From: Bog-375 sp049698695
GTDB lineage: Bacteria > Acidobacteriota > Terriglobia > Bryobacterales > Bryobacteraceae
Reading direction: 5' to 3'
Assembly (NCBI GenBank): GCA_049698695.1
Contig: JBAVYH010000181.1
Location: forward strand, 1 to 64,000
DNA length: 64,000 bases
The notes beneath the pieces are model-generated. The model saw nothing but the letters and a program-made list of their open reading frames with translations. It was not told where the DNA came from and did no database searches. A program made the translations under genes and the position numbers. Of the stretch, positions 21,901 through 30,276 are shown one piece after another (position 1 is the stretch's first letter; each line of letters begins with the position of its first letter).

Positions 21901-23624
21901 GATTTTTTCTGGAGCGCAGCGGCGAACTTGTCCGCCGGCAGGGCATTCATAATGTCGCTTTTTGCCAGCCAGCCGCGCCGCGCCATGAGCACGCCGTAAC
22001 GCATGCTGGCGAGGTGCTGGGGATGGTGGGCATCGGTGGAAATGGTGAAGCGCGCGCCCTTGGCTTTGGCGGTGTGGATCAGCGGTCCGTGGAGGTCAAG
22101 CCGCTCCGGGCTGGCATTGATCTCCAGCCACACATCGCGCGCCACTGCCGCCGCGACCACGCGCTCGAAATCGAACGGGAACGGATCGCGATGCAGCAGG
22201 ATGCGGCCGGTGGGATGGCCGAGAATGCGCAGGTGCGGGCATTCGAGCGCGCGCAACAGGCGGTCGGTCATCTCGGCGGATTCCTGATTCATGTGGCTGT
22301 GGACGCTACCGATCACCAGGTCAAGTTCGGCGAGCGCGTCGTTGGCGAGATCCATGGCGCCATCGCGCAGGATGTCGCACTCCAGGCCGGAGAAGATGCG
22401 GATGCCGAGGCCGTCGCGATTGATCTGGCGTACCTGGCGGGCGAACTCGACGGCGCGCTTCTCATCCAAGCCGTTGGCCATGGCGAGCGCTTTTGAATGG
22501 TCGGTGATGGCGATGTACTGGTAACCGCGCTCGCGGGCTGCCGCCGCCATTTCTTCCAGCGTGGCGCGGCCGTCGGTCTCGACGGTGTGCATGTGCAGGT
22601 CGCCGCGGATGTCGGCTAACTCCACCAGTTGGGGCAAGCGGCCTTGCTCGGCCGCTTCGATTTCACCCGCGTTCTCGCGCAGCTCCGGTGGAATCCAAGG
22701 CAGGCCGACCGCCTCGTAAATCCCGGCTTCGGTCTCGCCAGCCACGCGGGCATCGTTGTCCGAGCGGAACAGGCCATACTCGCTGAGCTTCAGCCCCATC
22801 CTCACCGCGCGCGTGCGCAGGGCCACGTTGTGATCCTTGCTGCCGGTAAAATATTGCAGCGCGGCGCCGAAGCTGGCGGGCGGCAGCGCACGGACATCCA
22901 CCTGCAGTCCCTCGCGGCCCACCTTGGCGCTGGCTTTGTTTTCGCCGCGGCCCAATACCTCTTCCACGCGCGGCCAGGCGACGAAGCGGTCAAGCGCGGC
23001 GGCAGCATCCGGGCCGGTGACCAGCAGGTCGAGATCGCCCACGGTTTCGCGTCCGCGGCGCAAACTGCCGGCGGGAGTGATGCTGTCGACGCCGGGGCCG
23101 CGCAGCGTGCCGGACAGTTCCTCGGCGACGCCTTCCGCGTAGCTCAACAGGTAGCGGCCGCTGCGCATGCGGTACTGGGCGATGGAGCGCAGCACCTTTT
23201 CTTCCAGCTTGGCGCCCATGCGCGGCAGCACGCGCAGCTTTTCCTCTTTCGCCAGCCGCTCCAGCTCATCCATCGTGCTGATGCGGTAATGCTCCAGGAT
23301 GAGCGCGATGCTTTTCGGCCCGAGTCCCTGAATCTTCAGAAACTCGAGCGTGGTGGGCGGAAACTTCTGCAGCAGCAGATCGCGGCGCTCGCAGGAGCCA
23401 TGATCGACGATTTCGCGCAGCACCGCGGCCAGTCCTTTGCCGATGCCGGGGATATCGGTGACTTTGCGCGCCGGGTCGGCGAGGATATCGGCGATGCGCT
23501 CGGGATAGCCTTCCACCGCGGTAGCGCCGTTGCGATAGCTGCGGATGCGAAACCCGTCCTCGGCGGCGATCTCCATCAGATCCGCCGTCTCCCACAACAC
23601 GCGCGCGATTTCCTTGTTCTCCAC
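21897..23624 (-). CDS. polX: DNA polymerase X family / PHP-domain protein
   Basis: 575 residues from GTG 23624 (VENKEIARVLWETADLMEIA is the usual family start; a TTG at 23645 would add seven residues). Two helix-hairpin-helix motifs (DIPGIGKGLAAVLREI and IQGLGPKSIALILEH, about 57-115) precede the X-family nucleotidyltransferase with GSLRRGRETVGDLDLLV (about 187-203, catalytic Asp pair). The C-terminal PHP domain shows RGDLHMHTVETDG (about 337-349), AITDHSKAL and a series of His/Asp motifs to DAHHPQHL, giving 3'-5' exonuclease or phosphodiesterase activity. The protein fills short gaps in base-excision repair. It is the first gene of a coupled pair with the NUDIX hydrolase. Confidence 0.93.
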   Translation of the reverse strand: MENKEIARVLWETADLMEIAAEDGFRIRSYRNGATAVEGYPERIADILADPARKVTDIPGIGKGLAAVLREIVDHGSCERRDLLLQKFPPTTLEFLKIQGLGPKSIALILEHYRISTMDELERLAKEEKLRVLPRMGAKLEEKVLRSIAQYRMRSGRYLLSYAEGVAEELSGTLRGPGVDSITPAGSLRRGRETVGDLDLLVTGPDAAAALDRFVAWPRVEEVLGRGENKASAKVGREGLQVDVRALPPASFGAALQYFTGSKDHNVALRTRAVRMGLKLSEYGLFRSDNDARVAGETEAGIYEAVGLPWIPPELRENAGEIEAAEQGRLPQLVELADIRGDLHMHTVETDGRATLEEMAAAARERGYQYIAITDHSKALAMANGLDEKRAVEFARQVRQINRDGLGIRIFSGLECDILRDGAMDLANDALAELDLVIGSVHSHMNQESAEMTDRLLRALECPHLRILGHPTGRILLHRDPFPFDFERVVAAAVARDVWLEINASPERLDLHGPLIHTAKAKGARFTISTDAHHPQHLASMRYGVLMARRGWLAKSDIMNALPADKFAAALQKKS

Positions 23625-23730
23625 TCCCGGGCGCCCTCCACTCAATTGTAGAGTGCGCCAGACGGCGGCGGCTGACGCCGCGTCTTCGGAGGCTGCCCCG
23701 CCATAGCGGCGAATTTCGGTAGCCTGAACC

Positions 23731-23758
23731 TCAACTGTCCCTCACGCTCGCGGCTCCG
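23731..23758 (-). repeat. Degenerate REP-like repeat
   Basis: ACTGTCCCTCACGCTCGCGG followed by CTCCG is a mutated inverse copy of the family at 5943/58286/61205, placed between the HPt and PolX genes. Confidence 0.5.
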
Positions 23759-23792
23759 AACATTACACGCGAGAGGCTTGTTACAAAGAGGC

Positions 23793-24143
23793 CTACAGCG
23801 CCGCGCTTTCGCTGCGCAGCAGTTCCATTTCCCTCGCCAGCGAGGCCAGGGACTGACCGCATTCGGAGAACTCGCCATCGGCCGCCTTGCGTTCAATATG
23901 CTTGAACATGCCCGCTGCGCGGTTGGCGCCCACGTTGGCGCACGCGCCTTTGGAATAATGCGCCAGCCGCATGCACTGCGCCGTGTTCTGTTCGCGGATG
24001 GCGGCGTCGAGCAAGCCTATCTGCTGCGAGGTGTCGGCGAGCAGCGCCGCCAGGATCTCCCGCATCAGCTCGGGGTCGTCCATGGTGATATCCCGGAGTT
24101 GGTTCTTGTCAAGGACCGTATTTGTGTCGGCGGTCTGCACCAT
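23793..24143 (-). CDS. Stand-alone histidine phosphotransfer (HPt) domain protein
   Basis: 116 residues. The sequence forms the helical HPt bundle: DPELMREILAALLADTSQQI (about 23-42), RLAHYSKGACANVGANRAAG (about 59-78) with phospho-acceptor His62, and KHIERKAADGEFSECGQSLA. It matches the pattern AHxLKGxxxNxGA of phosphorelay intermediates. No kinase or response regulator gene is adjacent; the only hybrid kinase in the window (32846) is 9 kb away and lacks its own HPt domain, so it is a possible but unproven partner. Cytoplasmic. Start at ATG 24143 has no clear Shine-Dalgarno sequence. Confidence 0.85.
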   Translation of the reverse strand: MVQTADTNTVLDKNQLRDITMDDPELMREILAALLADTSQQIGLLDAAIREQNTAQCMRLAHYSKGACANVGANRAAGMFKHIERKAADGEFSECGQSLASLAREMELLRSESAAL

Positions 24144-24326
24144 TTGATTCTGGAATGAATAGGAGTTTTGAGAAATCGAGCACAGACCTTAGACGGGGAC
24201 CGGGAATGCCTTAGGGGGCGATTTCATAGGCGGGTGTCGCAGAAAGCCGCGCCGCGCTGAAAGCCGGGCTGGGCGCGCCTAGGGCACGCCGGCCCCTGCG
24301 GCGGGATAGGTGGGGATCTGCCCCTC

Positions 24327-24343
24327 GCAGGTCGAGGACCTGC
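24327..24343. terminator. Perfect short hairpin downstream of the YdjM-like gene
   Basis: GCAGGTC-GAG-GACCTGC forms a 7-bp stem with a 3-nt loop, 46 nt past the stop of the minus-strand gene ending at 24389. No T-run is present. The surrounding 24144-24388 holds no gene that I can recognise. Confidence 0.4.
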
Positions 24344-24388
24344 GCCATAGCGCAGGGAGCGATGGTGCGGTTATTTCCCGACAGGCGC

Positions 24389-25387
24389 TCAGCGGGGGCG
24401 CAGGACGCCAAAGCCAAAGCTGGCGTTCAGTACTTTGAGCTGCGCGTCCACCAATGCCGTGGCCTGGAAACCAGGAGCCGACGGGGTGCCGAAGCGGAGG
24501 TCGAACAGCTCCACCAGCTTGCCGCCTTCCAGAGTGGGAGCCGGCGTTACACGCCACAGCGGGTATTGATTGAATCGCAGGAATTGGCGAAAGACGGGCG
24601 ACTGCGCCGCGGCGTCCAAGGCCGGGTCTGGGTCCGGTTTGTACAGGATCAGGGCGCGGGTGGGATCGACGTTCCCGGCCACATTGAGGTCGGCAACGGC
24701 ATAGAAACCGGGGGTTTCGACCAGGCCGCGCCAGCGCAGCGGGTTGAACGGATTGGGCAGCGCCGCCACTCGCGCCGGCGAGTCTCCCTGATAGGTCCGT
24801 GCCTCGAGCATGGCTACGGCGCGCCCGTGCAGAACCAGCCTGCCGCAATCGAGCGCCATGATGGCGGCCAGCGCAAACACGGCGGCGCCGCGGCCATGGT
24901 GGCGCGGCTTCACAGCCTTAGAAGCGATCTCGGCGCCGACCATGCGCGCCAGAAACGGCCCCACCAGGGCGACTGCCGCAATCGCCCAGATCCACAGATC
25001 CACCACCGCGGTCGAATCCAGGCGCAGCCAGCGGTCCGAAAAAGGCAGCAGCAGCCGCACGCCGTAGATGTTGGTCCAATCGAGCAACAGATGGACGGCC
25101 ACACCGAGCATCCCCGCCGCCAATGCGCCCGGCCAATAGAGCGGCTTCCGCCCCGCCAGCCGCACCGCGGCAACTGACAGCAAGGCCATCACCGGCATAG
25201 CGGCTAAGGCGTGGGTGAGGCCGCGGTGATAGTGCAGGTAGGCGAGCGGGCCGGCGACACCCGCGAGAACGTCGATATCCGGCGCGTTGGACGCCACCAG
25301 CAGAATGGCGGTTGCCTGCGGCGTCCACCGCCGGGCGCCGGCTCGCGCCAGAAACAGGCCGATCGCCGTGTGGGTGAGATTGTCCAT
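24389..25387 (-). CDS. YdjM/LexA-regulated-type inner-membrane metal-dependent hydrolase
   Basis: 332 residues. The N-terminal half has the signature of the YdjM/DUF457 family: MDNLTHTAIGLFLARAG (His5), ASNAPDIDVLAG (about 32-43, Asp pair), YLHYHRGLTHAL (about 50-61) and VHLLLDWTNIYGVR (about 98-111), combined with four to five membrane segments. The C-terminal 130 residues (RVAALPNPFNPLRWRGLVET onward) form a soluble domain often seen in longer members. Family members are annotated as membrane-bound putative hydrolases; activity is not established. It is divergent from the RND adaptor gene, with about 210 bp between them. Confidence 0.83.
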   Translation of the reverse strand: MDNLTHTAIGLFLARAGARRWTPQATAILLVASNAPDIDVLAGVAGPLAYLHYHRGLTHALAAMPVMALLSVAAVRLAGRKPLYWPGALAAGMLGVAVHLLLDWTNIYGVRLLLPFSDRWLRLDSTAVVDLWIWAIAAVALVGPFLARMVGAEIASKAVKPRHHGRGAAVFALAAIMALDCGRLVLHGRAVAMLEARTYQGDSPARVAALPNPFNPLRWRGLVETPGFYAVADLNVAGNVDPTRALILYKPDPDPALDAAAQSPVFRQFLRFNQYPLWRVTPAPTLEGGKLVELFDLRFGTPSAPGFQATALVDAQLKVLNASFGFGVLRPR

Positions 25388-25601
25388 CGCAGGGGCGGAG
25401 TTCCTATTGTAAAGAAAATCCGCCCGGCCGCCCAGTTTCGGGCATGTCGCCTGTTATTGTGAAACTGCTTCCCAAGGACAAACCTGGTCCGTGGATCGTA
25501 TGCGCTGCGCAGCCGCATTTATGCTTCGTACACCCCTCGATCGCGCCCGCGCGCGGACCCCGGCGCGTTCCTGGTACACTGCGAATTCCGGGGATTATTC
25601 A

Positions 25602-26804
25602 GTGAATAAAATCTTGTTTCTGATAGCCGCGGCTTTGGCTTTGCCGGCCTGCAAGCAGCAGGCGGCGCGGCCTGGGATGACCGGCATGCCGGTGGTGCCG
25701 GTATCGGTTGCCAAAGTGTCGCAGGAATCCGTGCCCACTGAGGTGAAAGTGGTAGGAACGGTGGAGGCTTCGGCGATTGTGCAGGCCAAATCGCAGGTGG
25801 CGGGCGAGTTGATGTCGGTGCACTTCACCGAAGGGCAAAACGTGGCCAAGGGCGACCTTTTGTTCGAGATCGATCCGCGCCCTTTCGACGATGCGCTGCA
25901 GCAGGCGGAGGCGGCGGTGGAGCGGGACAAGGCACAGATCGTGCAGGCCCAGGCCACGCTCGAGCGCGACAAAGCGACCGCCCGCTTCGCCCAAAGCGAT
26001 GCCGAGCGGCAGGCGGAACTGAACAAGGGCGGGCTTACGTCTCACTCGGTCTATGACCAGGCGCGATCCAGCGCCGATGCGGCAAATGCTTCCGCACGCG
26101 CCACCCTGGCGACTATCGACACCGCTAAAGCGGCGCTCGAATCCGACCAGGCAGCCGTGGCGCGAGCCAAACTCGATTTGGTTTATTGCCAGATTCGCGC
26201 GCCCATCTCCGGCCGCACCGGCAACTTGCTGGTGCACCCGGGCAACCTGGTCAAGGTGAACGACGTGCCGCTGGTGGTGATTCACCAGGTGTCGCCGATC
26301 TTTGTCGACTTCGCGGTACCCGAGCAGCACCTGGGAGCCATCCGCCGGCTCGCCGGCGAGGGTCACAAGCTGGCTGTGCGCGTCGAGTCGCAGGACGACC
26401 CCGGCCGCACTGCCAACGGCTATCTTTCGGTGATCGACAATACGGTGGATGCCACCACCGGTACGATTCATCTGAAGGCGACGTTTGAAAACGCCGATCG
26501 CATGTTGTGGCCAGGCCAGTTCGTCACCGCCACGCTCACGCTCGATACCATCCAGAACGCCGTCGTGGCGCCGGCCGAAGCTGTGCAAAGCGGCCAGCAG
26601 GGATACTTTGTGTACGCCGTCAAGGCGGATAACCACGTGGAAATCCGCCCGGTGACGATGGGCCGCACCTGGGGCGGCAAGGTGGTGATCGCGAGCGGCC
26701 TCCGGCCGGGCGAGACAGTGGTGATCGACGGGCAATTGCGCATCTTCCCCGGCGCCCAGATTGCGCCAGTCGATCCAGCCAAGCTGGGAACGGGGCCGCT
26801 GTGA
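25602..26804 (+). CDS. RND efflux periplasmic adaptor (membrane fusion) lipoprotein
   Basis: 400 residues from GTG 25602; the frame opens earlier (25491) but the signal begins here. NKILFLIAAALALPACKQQ has a lipobox (LPAC), so the protein is probably lipidated. The adaptor core is standard: VEASAIVQAKSQVAGELMSV (barrel-sandwich half), a long coiled-coil hairpin (about 88-172), then YCQIRAPISGRTGNLLVHPG (second half), the beta-barrel LIVIHQVSPIFVDFAVPEQH region and the membrane-proximal domain to ASGLRPGETVVIDGQLRI. It links the inner-membrane pump to an outer-membrane channel; no TolC-like gene is next to it. TACACT lies 21 nt upstream. The stop overlaps the pump start (GTGA). Confidence 0.92.
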   Translation: MNKILFLIAAALALPACKQQAARPGMTGMPVVPVSVAKVSQESVPTEVKVVGTVEASAIVQAKSQVAGELMSVHFTEGQNVAKGDLLFEIDPRPFDDALQQAEAAVERDKAQIVQAQATLERDKATARFAQSDAERQAELNKGGLTSHSVYDQARSSADAANASARATLATIDTAKAALESDQAAVARAKLDLVYCQIRAPISGRTGNLLVHPGNLVKVNDVPLVVIHQVSPIFVDFAVPEQHLGAIRRLAGEGHKLAVRVESQDDPGRTANGYLSVIDNTVDATTGTIHLKATFENADRMLWPGQFVTATLTLDTIQNAVVAPAEAVQSGQQGYFVYAVKADNHVEIRPVTMGRTWGGKVVIASGLRPGETVVIDGQLRIFPGAQIAPVDPAKLGTGPL

Positions 26805-29800
26805 ACCTCTCGCGCATCTTCATCGATCGCCCGATCATGACGACGCTGCTGTGCTTCGCCATCCTGGTATTCGGGACGGTGGCGTTTCGCGCGTTGCCGG
26901 TGGCCGCGCTCCCCAGCGTCGATTACCCCACCATTCAGGTGAACGCGGCTCTGCCAGGCGCAAGCCCTGAGACGATGGCATCCTCGGTCGCCACGCCGCT
27001 GGAACGCGAGTTCTCCACCATCGCCGGCATTCAATCGATGAACTCGGTGAATTCGCAGAGCAGCACGCAGATCACTGTGCAATTCACGCTCGACCGCACC
27101 ATCGACGCCGCGGCGCAGGATATCCAGGCCCACATCGCGGCGGCCGGCGGGAGACTGCCTGCCACCATGCCGCGTCCCCCCTCTTATGAAAAGGTCAACC
27201 CGGCCGAGCAGCCCGTATTCTACCTGGCGCTGGTTTCCGACACTCTCCCGCTCTATACCGTGACCGATTATGCCGATATTCTGCTGGCCCAGCGCATTTC
27301 CATGGTGAGCGGCGTGGCGCGCGTGCAGGTCTATGGCGAACAGAAGTACGCCGTGCGCGTGCAGGTGGATCCCAACCAGCTCGCGGCGCACAACGTCGGC
27401 ATCGATGAAGTGCAGGCGGCGATCGCCTCCAGCAACACCAATCTGCCCACCGGCCGGCTGGACGGCGCCAAGCAGGCGTTCACTATCGAATCGAGCGGCG
27501 GCCTGCTCAATGCGGCGGCTTACCGGCCGATCATCGTCGCCTGGCGCGGCGGCGCGCCGGTGCGCCTGGATCAGCTCGCCAACGTGGTCGACGGCGTCGA
27601 AGACGACAAGTTGATCGCCTGGTACAACAACCAGCGCGGTGTGATTCTGGCCGTCAACCGCCAGCCGGGCACCAACACAGTGGAGGTGGTGGATAACATC
27701 AAGCGGCTGCTGCCGGAGTTCGAAAAGGAGGTTCCTCCGGCCGTCAAGCTCTCAGTGGCGTTCGACGCTTCCGAGTCCGTGCGGCAGTCGATCCACGACG
27801 TGGAGTTCACGCTCACGCTGGTGGTGGGCGTGGTCGTGCTGGTGATTTTCCTCTTCCTGCGCAACATTTCCGCCACCTTGATCCCCGGCGCCGCGGTTCC
27901 GTTCTCGATTATCGGCGCCTTCGCGGTGATGTACCTGCTGGGTTACAGCCTGAACAATCTTTCGCTGATGGCGCTCACGCTCTCGGTGGGCTTCGTGGTG
28001 GATGATGCCATCGTGATGCTGGAAAACATCGTGCGCCACATGGAGATGGGCAAGTCGCGGATGGAAGCCGCCATCGCCGCTTCGCGCGAGATCGGCTTCA
28101 CCATTCTCTCCATGACCTTCTCGCTGGTGGCGGTATTCATCCCGGTGCTGTTCATGGCGGGCATCGTGGGCCGGCTGCTGCACGAGTTCTCGGTCACCAT
28201 CGTGGTGGCGATTCTGATTTCCGGTTTCGTCTCGCTGACCCTGACGCCAATGCTGGGCAGCCGGTTTCTGCGGAGCGAACGCGAAACGCGCCACGGCGTC
28301 CTTTACCACGTGCTCGAGGGAGGCTTCAACCTGATGGCGCGCTGGTACGAACTGACGCTCGCGATCGCCATGCGCTGGCGGCTGGTGACGCTAGGGGTCG
28401 CGCTGGCGATGCTGGTGGGCACCGTCTACCTTTTCAAAACCATGCCCACCGGCTTCATTCCGTCGCAGGATTCGGATTTCTTCTTCGGCATCACGCTGGG
28501 GCCGCAGGACATCTCGTTTGAGAACATGGCCCGCCACCACCGCGCCATCTCCGAAATCGTGCGCGCCCAACCCGGCGTGGAGGATGTGGGCTCGTTCGTG
28601 ATTGGCGGCAATGAGGCGTTCTTCTTCGCGCACATGAAGCCCCGCGCCGAGCGCGCGCTCTCGGTCGACCAGACGATTGAAGCCCTGCTCCCACGGGTGA
28701 TGGCCGTGCCGGCGCTCTTTCCGATCATCCAAAACCCGCCGCCCATTACCGTTAGCGGCCAGTTCGGTGCAGCCGCCTATCAGCTCACCATGCAGAGCCC
28801 CAACCTGAAGGAGCTGTACGCGTGGGCGCCGCGGCTTACCGCCAAAATGAAGCAGATCCCCGGTTTCGTCGGCGTCAGCGACGACCTGTATATCGCCGCG
28901 CCACAGTTGATGGTGGATATCGACCGCGACCGAGCCCTGGCGCTGGGGGTGACGGCGCAGCAGGTGCAGGACGCACTGTACAGCGCGTTCGGCGAGCGCC
29001 AGGTCTCGGTCATCTACGCGCCCGCCGACCAGTACGAGGTGATTCTCGAGCTCGACAAGCAATACCAGCGCACGCCGGATGCGCTGTCGCGGCTTTACAT
29101 CCGGTCGTCCCAGGGGTCGCTGGTGCCGCTGGACGCAGTCACCCACACGCACCGCCAGACCGGTGCGCTCAACATCAACCACTTCGGCCAGTTGCCGGCC
29201 GTGACGGCATCGTTCAACCTGCGGCCGGGCTTCTCGCTGGGGCAGGCCGTGGACCAGGTGGACAACGCCATCCTCGATCTGCGCATGCCCTCCACCATCA
29301 GCACCGGCTTCCAGGGAACGGTGAAGGAGTTTCAGAACTCCTTCCGCAACCTGACGCTGCTGCTGATCGTCGCCATTCTGGTGATCTATATCGTGCTGGG
29401 CGTGCTGTACGAGAGCTTCATTCACCCGATCACGATTCTCTCCGGCCTGCCTTCGGCAGTATTTGGCGCGCTGCTTACGCTGCTGCTATTCCACAAGGAG
29501 CTCGACCTCTACGCGTTTGTCGGCATCATCATGCTGTTCGGTGTGGTGAAGAAGAACGCCATCATGATGATCGACTTCGCGATTAGCAGGCGCAGGGAAG
29601 GGCTGCCGGCCGAGCAAGCCATCTGGCAGGGTTGCATGCTGCGCTTCCGGCCCATCATGATGACCACGGTGGCGGCCCTGTTCGGCACGCTGCCCATTGC
29701 GCTGGGCTACGGCGAAGGCGGCGACGCGCGACAGCCGCTCGGCCTGGCAGTGGTGGGCGGCCTGGTGGTCAGCCAGTTCCTCACCCTCTACATTACGCCG

Positions 29801-29893
29801 GTGATCTACGTCTACATGGAGCGCCTCCAGGAGGGCCTGCGCGGCCGCGAGACTGCGGCCGGGGCGCCGCGCGAAGCCCCCGCGGCCATCTGA
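26801..29893 (+). CDS. RND multidrug efflux pump, inner-membrane transporter (MdtB/AcrB type)
   Basis: 1030 residues, normal for HAE1-type RND pumps. GTG 26801 overlaps the adaptor stop. The pattern is complete: NLSRIFIDRPIMTTLLCFAI (TM1), a large periplasmic porter domain, LSVGFVVDDAIVMLENIVRH (TM4, with the proton-relay Asp pair about 401-402), GSVFIPVLFMAGIVGRLLHE-like TM region, a second porter domain, and TM8-12 with LFGVVKKNAIMMIDFAISRR (about 915-934) and FRPIMMTTVAALFGTLPIAL. The proton-driven trimer exports drugs, dyes or detergents together with the adaptor. No regulator is adjacent. Confidence 0.95.
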   Translation: MNLSRIFIDRPIMTTLLCFAILVFGTVAFRALPVAALPSVDYPTIQVNAALPGASPETMASSVATPLEREFSTIAGIQSMNSVNSQSSTQITVQFTLDRTIDAAAQDIQAHIAAAGGRLPATMPRPPSYEKVNPAEQPVFYLALVSDTLPLYTVTDYADILLAQRISMVSGVARVQVYGEQKYAVRVQVDPNQLAAHNVGIDEVQAAIASSNTNLPTGRLDGAKQAFTIESSGGLLNAAAYRPIIVAWRGGAPVRLDQLANVVDGVEDDKLIAWYNNQRGVILAVNRQPGTNTVEVVDNIKRLLPEFEKEVPPAVKLSVAFDASESVRQSIHDVEFTLTLVVGVVVLVIFLFLRNISATLIPGAAVPFSIIGAFAVMYLLGYSLNNLSLMALTLSVGFVVDDAIVMLENIVRHMEMGKSRMEAAIAASREIGFTILSMTFSLVAVFIPVLFMAGIVGRLLHEFSVTIVVAILISGFVSLTLTPMLGSRFLRSERETRHGVLYHVLEGGFNLMARWYELTLAIAMRWRLVTLGVALAMLVGTVYLFKTMPTGFIPSQDSDFFFGITLGPQDISFENMARHHRAISEIVRAQPGVEDVGSFVIGGNEAFFFAHMKPRAERALSVDQTIEALLPRVMAVPALFPIIQNPPPITVSGQFGAAAYQLTMQSPNLKELYAWAPRLTAKMKQIPGFVGVSDDLYIAAPQLMVDIDRDRALALGVTAQQVQDALYSAFGERQVSVIYAPADQYEVILELDKQYQRTPDALSRLYIRSSQGSLVPLDAVTHTHRQTGALNINHFGQLPAVTASFNLRPGFSLGQAVDQVDNAILDLRMPSTISTGFQGTVKEFQNSFRNLTLLLIVAILVIYIVLGVLYESFIHPITILSGLPSAVFGALLTLLLFHKELDLYAFVGIIMLFGVVKKNAIMMIDFAISRRREGLPAEQAIWQGCMLRFRPIMMTTVAALFGTLPIALGYGEGGDARQPLGLAVVGGLVVSQFLTLYITPVIYVYMERLQEGLRGRETAAGAPREAPAAI

Positions 29894-29987
29894 CCGCCGG
29901 CCGCCCGGCTTGAGACAGCGGCCAGCCGGCGCCCTAGAGCATTCGCGACCCGACGCCGGCACGCCAGCGTGCGGCGTCACGCCGGAA

Positions 29988-30233
29988 TCACTTGGCAGGA
30001 GTTTCCGGTTTCGCGGCGTCGGCGGGGGGCGGAGCGCTCGGGTTCGCCAGAAATTGATCTACGCGCTTCTTGAAGTCATCCTGGTCGTTGTGCTCGAATC
30101 CGCTGTAGTTCGACACCACCTGCATCTCGCACCCTGAGCCGTTCGGCACCAGCGTGACGTGATTGGTTCGCTGGAGGACGGCCCCGGTGACGGTGACAGG
30201 AACGGTGTGCTTCACATGGTAGGCGGCGGTCAT
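29988..30233 (-). CDS. Small hypothetical protein, possibly the C-terminal part of a larger gene
   Basis: 81 residues from ATG 30233, or 96 if ATG 30278 is used (which overlaps the divergent TonB receptor start). The sequence TVPVTVTGAVLQRTNHVTLV, GCEMQVVSNYSGFEHNDQDD, FKKRVDQFLANPSAPPP reads like real coding DNA with a low-complexity Pro/Ala tail, but no signal peptide or family is evident. It may be a truncated remnant whose 5' part was lost when the TonB operon arrived. No Shine-Dalgarno sequence. Could be non-coding. Confidence 0.4.
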   Translation of the reverse strand: MTAAYHVKHTVPVTVTGAVLQRTNHVTLVPNGSGCEMQVVSNYSGFEHNDQDDFKKRVDQFLANPSAPPPADAAKPETPAK

Positions 30234-30276
30234 TGCGGCGGCTAAACTCCCCGCCGGAAAACGCCGATAAGCAGGC

